Origin: Phycisphaerae bacterium
GTDB taxonomy: Bacteria; Chloroflexota; Anaerolineae; 4572-78; J111
DNA length: 36,097 bases
Reading direction: 5' to 3'
NCBI GenBank assembly: GCA_028285035.1
Contig: JANQQF010000147.1
Span: forward strand, 1-36,097
Part shown: piece by piece, positions 1 through 7,809 of the stretch
Layout: every line of letters starts with the position of its first letter
Position numbering within the stretch: the first letter of the stretch is position 1
The notes under the pieces: generated by a model
Seen by the model: only the letters and a program-made list of their open reading frames with translations
Told to the model about the DNA's origin: nothing
The model's database searches: none
Translations under genes and position numbers: made by a program

Positions 1-115
1 GGATTTTTCAATGCTAATCTTTCTATCGCTTGTTCGTTCATTTTTGCCTCCAGGCTTTCTATTTTACACCTGGAGCTCATTTGAGCCTATAGGAAATCGC
101 AAATCTAGAAAGGGT

Positions 116-1279
116 TTAATCAAATGGCAACCACTTTTGGTCACTATTGCTACTTTCAACCACCTTTTCAATAAACTTCACCCCACGCGCACCATCGTAA
201 ACAGAGGGGAAATCCAATTCCAGTTCGGTGGGTTCGTGACCAACTAATTTAGCCCGAATCGTATCGGTAATGTTCATAAACAAATTACCAAAGGCTTCAA
301 AGAACGCTTCCGGGTGACCAAATGGGAGGTGCGTAGATCGACCAGCCGCCTCACCAACGTAGTCATTCCCGCGCTTGTAGACTTGCATCGGACCCGCCGG
401 ATCTTTGAAGTAGAGCCAGTTGGGGTGTTCTTGGTGCCATTCCAAACCTGCTTTGGTCCCATACACTCGAATGTTGATTCCATTTTCCTCACCCGCCGCA
501 ATCTGTGAGCACCACAGTACACCTCGCGCACCATTTTTGAAGCGCAGCAAGACGCTGGCATCATCATCAAGCAGACGACCAGGAACAAACGTATTGAGAT
601 CAGCACACAAAGCATCAATTTCCAACCCGGTGATATAGCTAACCAGGTTTTCACAATGCGAGCCAATATCACCCACAGCTCCAGCAATCCCAGAGCGCTT
701 GGGGTCGGTCCGCCACTCAGCTTGTTTAGCCCCTTGATCTTCGAGCTTGTCCAACAGCCATCCCTGTGGATACTCAACCACAACCCGCTGAATTTCACCC
801 AGTCGACCAGATTTCACCCAATCGCGAGCTTCCTTAGCCATTGGGTACCCAGTGTAGTTGTGCGTCACCCCAAAAACGACCTGGTGTTTTTCAACCGCAG
901 CAACCAAGGCCTCGGATTGTTCACTACTATGCACCATCGGCTTATCAAGCACAACATTGAAGCCAGCTTCAACAAAGGCCAAGGCTGGTTCAAAGTGAAC
1001 GTGGTTGGGGGTAACGATATTGACAAAATCGATTCGTTCCCCTTCCGGTAGCGCACTTTCTTTTTCAAGCATATCCTGCCAGGTGCCGTAATTTCGATCA
1101 TCCGCAATAAGCAAATCTTGGCCCGAAGCTTTCGCTTTTTCAGGGTTGCTGGAAAACGCCCCTGCTACGAGTTCAGTCAAACCATCAGAAATGGCTGCAC
1201 GGCGGTGCACTGCCCCGATGAAGGAGTCACGTCCGCCACCAATTTGGCCAAATTTTATTTTACGATTCAAAGTTGTCAT
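116..1279 (-). CDS. Gfo/Idh/MocA family NAD(P)-dependent oxidoreductase
   Basis: A 387-residue protein, the usual length for the Gfo/Idh/MocA family, which oxidises or reduces sugars, inositols or their derivatives in the cytoplasm with NAD(P). The N-terminal Rossmann segment has a glycine-rich turn ([12 protein letters not shown], about 11-22). The family EKP motif appears as DKP at 112-114, and the catalytic-region motif GDIGSH lies at 203-208. AGAGGA precedes the ATG. It starts 14 bp after the TIM-barrel gene at 1294-2298, so the two are very likely co-transcribed and act on one substrate. The substrate cannot be read from sequence. An inositol- or uronate-like compound is inferred from the locus. 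It is the last gene of the minus-strand unit seen here. Confidence 0.9.
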   Translation of the reverse strand: MTTLNRKIKFGQIGGGRDSFIGAVHRRAAISDGLTELVAGAFSSNPEKAKASGQDLLIADDRNYGTWQDMLEKESALPEGERIDFVNIVTPNHVHFEPALAFVEAGFNVVLDKPMVHSSEQSEALVAAVEKHQVVFGVTHNYTGYPMAKEARDWVKSGRLGEIQRVVVEYPQGWLLDKLEDQGAKQAEWRTDPKRSGIAGAVGDIGSHCENLVSYITGLEIDALCADLNTFVPGRLLDDDASVLLRFKNGARGVLWCSQIAAGEENGINIRVYGTKAGLEWHQEHPNWLYFKDPAGPMQVYKRGNDYVGEAAGRSTHLPFGHPEAFFEAFGNLFMNITDTIRAKLVGHEPTELELDFPSVYDGARGVKFIEKVVESSNSDQKWLPFD

Positions 1280-1293
1280 ATCTCTGGTCCTCT

Positions 1294-2298
1294 CTAATCA
1301 TCTGAAGCAAAAGCAGCATCAAAGGCCACTGATGACGGAGCAAAATCGGTTTGGCGAACGAAGTTCAAGGCATCAGGACCGCCCCAGTCGCGATCCATAC
1401 CACTGTCCTCCCACTCGATAGAGAGCGGCCCCGTGTAGCCAATGCGATTCAAGGCCCGGAACATCTCTTCAAAATCAACATCACCGTGACCCGGTGAAAC
1501 AAAGTCCCAGCCCCGGCGGGCATCACCAAAATTGAGGTGAGAGCCAAGAATGCTGCGGCGACCATCACTGACACGCTTCTTGGAATCTTTGACGTGGACG
1601 TGATAAATGCGATCCGCAAATTCTTCGATGTACGCAGCTGAGTCAAGGAATTGGTGGGCAAAATGGCTGGGATCGAAGTTGATCCCAAAGGCTTCTCGGC
1701 GACCAATGGCGTTCAATGTTTTCTCAGTCGTGACAAAATCGTAGGCAATTTCAGTTGGGTGTACTTCCAGGCCAAACTTGACACCAACTTCATCAAACAC
1801 ATCCATAATCGGATTCCAACGATCAGCAAAATCTTTGTAGCCCGCTTCAACCTCATCAAAATCATTGGGAGGGAAAGAATAGAGCATATGCCAGACGGCT
1901 GAGCCGGTAAACCCATTGACAATATCAACCCCAAAGGCACGTGCGGCACGAGCTGTGTTAGCAACTTCTTCCGCACATCGTTGGCGAACCCCTTCGGGAT
2001 CTCCATCACCCCACAGACGGTCGGACAAAATGCCTTTATGTCGTGAGTCGATGGGATCACATACACACTGCCCCACGAGGTGGGTGCTAATGGCCCAATA
2101 TTTGAGGTTGTACTTTTCCATCAAGTCTTTCTTATCTCGAATGTACTTGTCACTTTCCAAGGCCTTATCAACCTCAAAATGATCCCCCCAGCAGGCGAGT
2201 TCAAGGCCGTCAAAGCCCCATTCGCTGGTTTTCTTCGCCAACTCCTCAAGTGGCAAATCGGCCCATTGGCCAGTGAACAATGTTACAGGTCGTGCCAT
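1294..2298 (-). CDS. Sugar phosphate isomerase/epimerase, xylose-isomerase-like TIM barrel
   Basis: A 334-residue AP-endonuclease-2-type TIM barrel, the fold of IolE, hydroxypyruvate isomerase and ketose epimerases. Candidate metal-binding segments occur in family order: [24 protein letters not shown] and SIEWED, giving the expected Glu/Asp/His/Glu set. The start is fixed by AGGAGA five bases before the ATG. It has its own likely promoter at 2341-2369 and is followed after 14 bp by the Gfo/Idh/MocA gene. This pairing is typical of polyol or inositol catabolism. It is not closely related by eye to the second TIM barrel at 15217-16128, so the two probably catalyse different steps. The exact reaction is unknown. 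Confidence 0.85.
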   Translation of the reverse strand: MARPVTLFTGQWADLPLEELAKKTSEWGFDGLELACWGDHFEVDKALESDKYIRDKKDLMEKYNLKYWAISTHLVGQCVCDPIDSRHKGILSDRLWGDGDPEGVRQRCAEEVANTARAARAFGVDIVNGFTGSAVWHMLYSFPPNDFDEVEAGYKDFADRWNPIMDVFDEVGVKFGLEVHPTEIAYDFVTTEKTLNAIGRREAFGINFDPSHFAHQFLDSAAYIEEFADRIYHVHVKDSKKRVSDGRRSILGSHLNFGDARRGWDFVSPGHGDVDFEEMFRALNRIGYTGPLSIEWEDSGMDRDWGGPDALNFVRQTDFAPSSVAFDAAFASDD

Positions 2299-2340
2299 AG
2301 TATTCTCCTAAATTATAAGTTTCGATTGTAACGATTTTTT

Positions 2341-2369
2341 ATAATATACAATTACTGTACTTCGATCAA
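2341..2369 (-). promoter_or_regulatory. Sigma70-like promoter of the TIM-barrel/Gfo operon
   Basis: On the minus strand TTGATC (2364-2369), a 17-bp spacer and TATTAT (2341-2346) lie about 45 bp before the ATG at 2298. This suggests the two downstream enzymes can be transcribed apart from the transporter. Found by eye only. Confidence 0.5.
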
Positions 2370-2491
2370 TTCCGCACTACATTTGTTTTGGGTCCGTCAG
2401 AATGATTGACCACACAATGACTACAAACATCACTGTAATCAGGAACCAGGGAGTGGATCCAAATTTTATTTTGAACCATTTAGCCTTTATT

Positions 2492-2568
2492 AGTCTATAA
2501 CAAACAAAACAGAAAAAAATCCATCAAATGCACTAAACGCAGGGAGACAGGTGGACTAGTCCAGATGG
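2492..2568. repeat. Duplicated regulatory element, copy A, with TGGACTAGTCCA palindrome
   Basis: About 77 bp resemble 11248-11326 in the same orientation. Shared blocks in order are AGTCTATAACAA, an A-rich stretch, ATCCATC, CTAAAC, a G-rich run and GGTGGACTAGTCCA followed by TGG. The core TGGACTAGTCCA (2552-2563) is a perfect 12-bp palindrome. In both copies a minus-strand gene lies 150-200 bp to the left. It looks like a shared operator or upstream activating region. No regulator can be assigned. Confidence 0.6.
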
Positions 2569-2602
2569 CCCCCTTTTGTATTCCATATAAATCCCAACTC
2601 GA

Positions 2603-3172
2603 TCAATTTAAAGCTACCGCGCGTTTCGGCCAAATCAGGGCGAACAATCCCACTGCTAAAGCGACAAAAACAATCGCAATGGGCAGCCACGCGGAACCGC
2701 TAAAGGCTAAACCTAACTCAATCAGAGCGGTAATGCCAAGCCCGATAAGCCCCCATAGCTTTTTATTCCACACTGCAATGGCAAAAACAACATTAAAAAC
2801 ACCAACAATCGCGGCCCAATGATAGGCCCAAGCTAAATTGGCAATCACCACAAAGCCGTACACGATCGGAATTAACACCAAAAGAATCGTTAGGAGCGTT
2901 CCCTTTTCACGGCTAGATGTCAGTAACTCATCGTAGCTGTAATGGGAGATCGATATAAACGCGACCGTCCCTAAAAATGTTGCCCAAAAGCCAATGCGCA
3001 GAATGATTGGGGCGTATTCGTTGCGATAGGTTCGCCCCAAGCGCGCATCGGGCGCTAAAGGCTCAAAAAGTTCGACAATATTCTCAAACCACGGCTGGAA
3101 CATCGCGATAATCCCCAGCAGCATAATCGTAACAATGATTTGTTCAAGACGTTTATAACCTTGGGCCGTCAT
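2603..3172 (-). CDS. Small polytopic membrane protein of the transporter operon
   Basis: A 189-residue protein with about six hydrophobic segments, near 12-28, 55-76, 91-115, 118-135, 138-155 and 161-181. No known catalytic motif was seen. The ATG at 3172 is preferred over the upstream in-frame TTG at 3187 because GAGGAGG lies six bases before it. It begins 11 bp after the stop of ATPase A, so it belongs to the transport operon. From memory, Rhizobium-type glycerol ABC operons with two ATPases (GlpSTPQV) also carry a small integral membrane gene. The analogy is suggestive only, because this protein is longer. A role as accessory membrane subunit of the transporter is inference. Confidence 0.7.
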   Translation of the reverse strand: MTAQGYKRLEQIIVTIMLLGIIAMFQPWFENIVELFEPLAPDARLGRTYRNEYAPIILRIGFWATFLGTVAFISISHYSYDELLTSSREKGTLLTILLVLIPIVYGFVVIANLAWAYHWAAIVGVFNVVFAIAVWNKKLWGLIGLGITALIELGLAFSGSAWLPIAIVFVALAVGLFALIWPKRAVALN

Positions 3173-3183
3173 ACGCCCCCTCC

Positions 3184-4272
3184 TCAATTGATAACTTGTG
3201 TCGTTTGCTGATCAAAAACGTGAGCACGCTCAAGATTGGTCTTTAACGAGACCTGTTCGCCAATCTTCAATTGCGTCGTCGGTGATGTTTTGATTTTAAC
3301 CGACTCTTGCCCAATTTTGATATCATAGATGATGCGATCACCGAGTGGTTCAGCAACATAAACTTCACCCTGTAAATCCGCCTCATCATCTGTTGTCAAA
3401 GCAATGTCTTCCGGGCGAACCCCAAAAATTAACTGCTCTAGATTTCCGCCACTGCGAATGGCGTCACTACGGCCATTAGTCAGAGGTAACCGCCACAGAT
3501 TGTCTACCCCGATCAAGTGATCGCTATTTGTGTCAAAGGTACAGGTCAATAGATTCATACGGGTGCTACCAATAAATTTGGCCACGAAGAGATTGACCGG
3601 TTTTTCGTAGACCTCTTGAGGTGGACCGACTTGCTGGAGAACGCCCTCATTGAGAACCGCAATACGATCTCCCATCGAAAGCGCTTCAAGCTGGTCGTTG
3701 GTCACGTAGAAAAATGTGGCGGCTAGATCCTGCTGAATTCGCTTAAGTTCACCCCGCATTTGCGCCCGCAATTTGAAGTCAAGGTTCGTCAGCGGTTCAT
3801 CCATCGCAAATACACGCGGTCGCCGGACCATTGCCCGCGAGAGTGCTACCCGCTGCTGCTCCCCCCCAGAAAGCTGGGCAGGCAAGCGGTCCAATAGGTG
3901 ATTAATATTGAGCATCGTGGTCACGTCATTAATCGCTTGATCCATCTCAGCTTTGGTATATTTACGAGCCTCAAGCGGAAATGCAATATTTTGATAAACC
4001 GTTTTCCGAGGGTAAAGGGCGTAGTTTTGGAAAACAAAGGCCATATCTCGTTCGGTGGGAGAAACATTGTTCACGCGCTCGCCATCCAGATAGATGCTCC
4101 CTTCCTCAGGCTTCTCTAGCCCCGCCGCACAGCGCAGTGTCGTCGTTTTTCCTGCACCCGTTGGGCCAAGCAACACAAGGAATTCCTGATCGTGAACTTC
4201 TAACGAAATATCATCAAGGGCCGTCAATTTACCGAACCGCTTTGTAATATTTTCTAACTTTAAATGAGACAT
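3184..4272 (-). CDS. UgpC/MalK-type ABC importer ATPase A, H-loop His replaced by Asn
   Basis: A 362-residue carbohydrate-importer ATPase: nucleotide-binding domain to about 235, then the C-terminal OB/TOBE regulatory domain usual in MalK/UgpC. Visible motifs are Walker A GPTGAGKT (36-43), Q-loop Gln82, a canonical signature LSGGE (134-138) and Walker B VFAMDE (154-159). The switch histidine of VTHDQ is Asn192 (VTNDQ). This is clear in the DNA as an AAC codon. The partner ATPase B, 11 bp upstream, keeps the histidine but has a broken signature, so the two look like an obligate heterodimer with one consensus ATP site. The ribosome binding site is weak, which suits translational coupling to ATPase B. 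Substrate unknown. Confidence 0.92.
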   Translation of the reverse strand: MSHLKLENITKRFGKLTALDDISLEVHDQEFLVLLGPTGAGKTTTLRCAAGLEKPEEGSIYLDGERVNNVSPTERDMAFVFQNYALYPRKTVYQNIAFPLEARKYTKAEMDQAINDVTTMLNINHLLDRLPAQLSGGEQQRVALSRAMVRRPRVFAMDEPLTNLDFKLRAQMRGELKRIQQDLAATFFYVTNDQLEALSMGDRIAVLNEGVLQQVGPPQEVYEKPVNLFVAKFIGSTRMNLLTCTFDTNSDHLIGVDNLWRLPLTNGRSDAIRSGGNLEQLIFGVRPEDIALTTDDEADLQGEVYVAEPLGDRIIYDIKIGQESVKIKTSPTTQLKIGEQVSLKTNLERAHVFDQQTTQVIN

Positions 4273-4283
4273 ATTGATTAATC

Positions 4284-5381
4284 CTAAACCTTTATAACCT
4301 GTTCGCTTTCGGCATCAAATAAATGCATTCGATCTTCAGTAAAGTTAAGCCCAACATTGTCTCCGGGATTGAGAACAAGGGTGGGTTCTGTTTTGACCCG
4401 CAACATATTCGGGCCGACTTCCACCTCATAAATCGTTTCATCACCCAACGGCTCACGAACCAGCACTTGACCCTGCACCTGCCCTTGGTCTGGCTGAGAG
4501 ATAATCGAAATATCCTCTGAACGAATACCAAACACCAATGGCTTATCCGCTTGATTTAGGGCCGTTTTAAGGTTGTCAATTTTACCATTTGATAACTTAA
4601 AGGCTCCGCTTTCATCAGCAATGCCGCTGCCGTTACTTAGGCGACAATTCACAAAATTCATGGGGGGCGTGCCAATAAAACCAGCGACAAATAGCGTTTC
4701 GGGATTGTTGTACACTTCTAACGGCGTACCGACCTGTTGCAACACCCCCAAATTCATAATGGCAATACGATGGGCCATCGACAGGGCTTCGGTTTGATCG
4801 TGGGTAACATACACCATGGTGGTACCGATATCGGCTTGGAGATGCTTGAGTTCGACCCGCATATCAGCTCGCAAGGAAGCATCCAAGTTGGTCAACGGCT
4901 CATCCATCAAGAAAACCTGTGGTCGACGAATAATCGCCCGCCCCAAAGCAACCCGTTGTTGCTCACCACTGGGCAGACTACCAGGCTTACGCTTGTAAAT
5001 ATGGTCGATCTGTAATAGCTTGGCAACCTCATTGACCCGCCGCTCCACTTCATCTGGAGCGATGTTCTGGGCCCGAAGCGGAAATGAAATATTGTCATAC
5101 ACATTCAAGTGCGGATAAAGGGCATAGAATTGAAACACAAAGGCGATGTCCCGCTCGCCCGCTGGCAAACCGTTGACCAGCCGATCTCCAATGTAAATTT
5201 CACCATCCGTCTGATGCTCCAAGCCCGCGATACAACGTAATGTGGTTGTTTTTCCACACCCCGACGGCCCAAGTAGGACCAAAAACTCACCATCTGCAAT
5301 GTTAAGATCAAGCTCTTTAACCGCCAAGGGCGTATCTGGACTATATCGCTTTGATAAATTATTGATTCGAATGTTAGCCAT
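4284..5381 (-). CDS. UgpC/MalK-type ABC importer ATPase B, degenerate signature motif
   Basis: A 365-residue ATPase of the same family as its neighbour. It has Walker A GPSGCGKT (38-45), Q-loop Gln84, Walker B VFLMDE (156-161), H-loop His194 (VTHDQ) and a C-terminal TOBE region. The ABC signature is LPSGE (136-140) instead of LSGGQ/E: the phosphate-contacting Ser has become Pro and the next Gly has become Ser. Its own Walker A/B/H set pairs with the intact signature of ATPase A, predicting the active site. Its own signature pairs with the Asn192-bearing site of ATPase A. It lies downstream of the MalG-like permease after a 116-bp gap that contains a small inverted repeat. No strong ribosome binding site is visible. 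Confidence 0.92.
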   Translation of the reverse strand: MANIRINNLSKRYSPDTPLAVKELDLNIADGEFLVLLGPSGCGKTTTLRCIAGLEHQTDGEIYIGDRLVNGLPAGERDIAFVFQFYALYPHLNVYDNISFPLRAQNIAPDEVERRVNEVAKLLQIDHIYKRKPGSLPSGEQQRVALGRAIIRRPQVFLMDEPLTNLDASLRADMRVELKHLQADIGTTMVYVTHDQTEALSMAHRIAIMNLGVLQQVGTPLEVYNNPETLFVAGFIGTPPMNFVNCRLSNGSGIADESGAFKLSNGKIDNLKTALNQADKPLVFGIRSEDISIISQPDQGQVQGQVLVREPLGDETIYEVEVGPNMLRVKTEPTLVLNPGDNVGLNFTEDRMHLFDAESEQVIKV

Positions 5382-5460
5382 AAGATTTTAGAACCTATTT
5401 TGTAAGCATGTTTGTCGGGCAAATGTCATAAAATTTTCATTTCGTTATGTCTGAGGTAAA

Positions 5461-5492
5461 TAGTAATTATCGCTGCGCTTACACAATTACTA
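5461..5492. repeat. Intergenic inverted repeat TAGTAATT/AATTACTA
   Basis: Perfect 8-bp arms at 5461-5468 and 5485-5492, preceded by GAGGTAAA. The words match the larger hairpins at 16227-16301 and 21895-21944. It sits in the gap between the MalG-like permease and ATPase B and could form a transcript hairpin. Confidence 0.55.
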
Positions 5493-5497
5493 ACACC

Positions 5498-6520
5498 CTA
5501 TCGTCGCACTGCTCCAAAGGTTACCCCCCGTAATAGGTGATTTCGGGCTAGGAAGGTAAAGACCACGACGGGGAGGAGAAATAGTACCGAGGTGGCCGCC
5601 ATCCGCCCCCATTCGACCTGGCCGTAGCCAATGATTGAATATAAGAAGGGGGGAACGGTTTGGGCTTCGTCACGATTGAGTAGTAACACAAACACAAACT
5701 CATTCCAGGCGGTGATGATGACGAAAACTGAAGTGGCCAGCATTGCCGGGAGGGCTTCAGGGAGCACAATCTTCCAGATGGCTTCAATCCGAGAGTAACC
5801 ATCGAGCATCGCCGCCTCTTCGTATTCCTTCGGAATTTCATCAAAAAAGCCCTTCATCATCCAGACCACGAACGGCAGACCAGCCGTGATGTAGAGCAGT
5901 GTAATGCCAATATAGCTGTTACGTAGACTGAAATCTTTGACACTCTCCCCAAGGGCTTGGATGAAGGGGATGGGTATAGTTTGCAAAGCCCCATTGATCA
6001 GTTCGCCCGGTTGGTTAAACATCAAAAAGATAGGAATTAGGACCACCACTGGCGGAAGCATCCTTGTACTCAAAATGAAGAAGAGCATATCGGCCTCGCC
6101 CGATATCTGAAATCGAGAGAAAGCATAGGCGGCAAGCGTCCCCATCAAAACAGCTAAGAAGGTCGTAGCACTGGTAATGATGATACTATTTGTCAACGTA
6201 GCCGGAAATTCGCTCACCGTACGCTCTGCTTCTGCGTCACTACCAGCTAAACCCGCCCCGGCCCGATCCTTAAAGAAAACATCAACATAGTTGTTGGTGG
6301 TTGGCTGAAAGTCAACAAACGGAATAAATGTAGGGGGCACCAACTCCACATCAGCCCTGGGCTTTAGAGAGGTAATCACCATCCAGTATAAAGGAAACAT
6401 AAAGAAGAGAAAGGCGACAATCAGCGCGGTCCAAAAGCCAAACTCTTTTAGATAATACATCCCTAGACTAGAACGGGCTGATGTTTGTACGGCGGGTGAC
6501 ACTTGTGTTTGAGTTGCCAT
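5498..6520 (-). CDS. Carbohydrate ABC transporter permease, MalG-like
   Basis: A 340-residue inner-membrane permease with about six transmembrane segments. The EAA loop is visible (EEAAMLDGYSRIEAIWKIVLPEALP, given here only as a landmark near residues 233-257). This motif couples to the ABC ATPases. I chose the ATG at 6520 rather than the GTG at 6532, because the GTG lies inside the GTGAGG ribosome-binding sequence that serves the ATG. A periplasmic-facing stretch after the first helix (about 50-95) is longer than in compact MalG proteins. It follows the MalF-like gene by 30 bp and forms the translocation pore with it. Confidence 0.92.
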   Translation of the reverse strand: MATQTQVSPAVQTSARSSLGMYYLKEFGFWTALIVAFLFFMFPLYWMVITSLKPRADVELVPPTFIPFVDFQPTTNNYVDVFFKDRAGAGLAGSDAEAERTVSEFPATLTNSIIITSATTFLAVLMGTLAAYAFSRFQISGEADMLFFILSTRMLPPVVVLIPIFLMFNQPGELINGALQTIPIPFIQALGESVKDFSLRNSYIGITLLYITAGLPFVVWMMKGFFDEIPKEYEEAAMLDGYSRIEAIWKIVLPEALPAMLATSVFVIITAWNEFVFVLLLNRDEAQTVPPFLYSIIGYGQVEWGRMAATSVLFLLPVVVFTFLARNHLLRGVTFGAVRR

Positions 6521-6550
6521 AGAAAACCTCACTTCTGATAACGTAATGTT

Positions 6551-7540
6551 CTAAACTTCTTCTTCATTCAACTGATTAATACGCCGAATAAGCAGGTTGG
6601 CCAAACCAATAATGACGATTAACATAATGTAACCGATGGCCGAGCCTAAGCCCGTTTCAAAATCATTAAAGGCCACCAAGTATAGATAGAATGAGGCGAC
6701 TTGGGTTGAACTTCCTGGCCCGCCTCCTGTCAATACCCAGGCCTGATCAAATAATCGATAGGCATCCATACTGCGAAATAGGACCGCAATAAGTAACAAT
6801 GGGGTGACCAAAGGCAGCGTAATGTGCCGAAATTTGAACCAAGCGGAAGCCTGGTCGACTTCGGCAGCTTCATAGAGATATTTGGGCACGGCTGACAACC
6901 CCGCCAAGGCGATCAGCATCATGAAGGGGGTCCACATCCAAACATCGACCAACACTAAGGCCCAAATTGCAATACTAATCTGGTTAAGCCAATCAACCTT
7001 TGGCCCCCCAGCTAAATCGTGAAGCAAATAATTCAACACCCCGATATCTGTTCGCAGAATGTAGCGCCAGAAAAGAGCGACAACCACCGGCGTCAGCATC
7101 ATCGGAATGAGCATGATGGTCATCAACAGCCCCCGTCCGGTGAACTTTCGATTCAACAGCATTGCCAGCGCAAAGCCAAGCACTAATTCGATAATCACGG
7201 CTGGGATCACAAATCGCCCTGTGATGGCAAAACGATCCGCCACCTCAATTCCCACCCGTCTTTCAGTACGACTTTCGCCGAGTCCCAAAGCCTGACCATA
7301 GTTGCTAAAGCCAATCGACTCCGGTGTTTCATTGGCATTGGCAATCACCGACCAATCAGTAAAACTCAGCCGCAGTGACCAAATCAATGGAAAAATCGCA
7401 ATCAGCAATAAAAGAACCATTGTTGGAGACAAGAATAAAAATGACAATCGACGATCTGTCAACCAACGAAATCGTAAACGAACTGGTTTTGAGTGTGGTG
7501 CATCGCCAAGTTGTTCTCGGGTCAAACTTGCATTGGCCAT
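6551..7540 (-). CDS. Carbohydrate ABC transporter permease, MalF/UgpA-like
   Basis: A 329-residue permease with six predicted transmembrane helices and the EAA coupling loop in YEAAEVDQASAWFKFRHITL. A cytoplasmic N-terminus of about 35 residues precedes the first helix (LSFLFLSPTMVLLLLIAIF). AGGAGAA four bases before the ATG supports the start. It pairs with the MalG-like protein to make the heterodimeric pore of a CUT1-type importer. It lies 269 bp downstream of the binding-protein gene, and that gap contains a long hairpin that may reduce permease expression relative to the binding protein. Confidence 0.93.
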   Translation of the reverse strand: MANASLTREQLGDAPHSKPVRLRFRWLTDRRLSFLFLSPTMVLLLLIAIFPLIWSLRLSFTDWSVIANANETPESIGFSNYGQALGLGESRTERRVGIEVADRFAITGRFVIPAVIIELVLGFALAMLLNRKFTGRGLLMTIMLIPMMLTPVVVALFWRYILRTDIGVLNYLLHDLAGGPKVDWLNQISIAIWALVLVDVWMWTPFMMLIALAGLSAVPKYLYEAAEVDQASAWFKFRHITLPLVTPLLLIAVLFRSMDAYRLFDQAWVLTGGGPGSSTQVASFYLYLVAFNDFETGLGSAIGYIMLIVIIGLANLLIRRINQLNEEEV

Positions 7541-7680
7541 AACCTTCTCCTAAAGAATTAGTGGCTAGGTCTAACTTAATCGTTAGGTCTAACGTAGCCG
7601 TTAGAAAACTTTACAAACTCTATTTTACACTATGGGCTTGCGAAAACCGTTTTTCGAAACCCCACAATGGAAAATAGCGA

Positions 7681-7749
7681 GAGATTAGAGATGAGGAGAT
7701 TAGAGATTTTAATCCCACACAATCTCTAATCTCCAATCTCCTAATTCTC
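7681..7749. repeat. Long imperfect hairpin of the GAGATTAGAGATT family
   Basis: The left arm (7681-7708) and right arm (7721-7749) pair, with a 14-bp perfect inner stem (GGAGATTAGAGATT). The same words form the hairpin at 15135-15183. It lies between the binding-protein gene and the permeases. A second small stem (CGAAAA/TTTTCG) lies at about 7641-7656. Such structures after a binding-protein gene commonly stabilise its mRNA or partly terminate transcription. That role is inferred here. Confidence 0.65.
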
Positions 7750-7809
7750 AAACTTTTAATGCTACTAAATCAAAGAGCATTATATATTCTTCAAAGACAC
7801 ATCATCACC

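Larger units (their letters stand above)
2299..2602. other. 304-bp intergenic region, transporter cluster to TIM-barrel gene
   Basis: No convincing gene was seen here. It holds the promoter at 2341-2369 and copy A of the duplicated element at 2492-2568. The rest is AT-rich. The position, upstream of the enzyme pair and after the last transporter-cluster gene, fits a regulatory region. Confidence 0.6.

Noticed and set aside
656..1051. 131-codon plus-strand open frame opposite the Gfo/Idh/MocA gene
   Set aside because: It is antisense to a well-supported family gene and shows no recognisable protein features.
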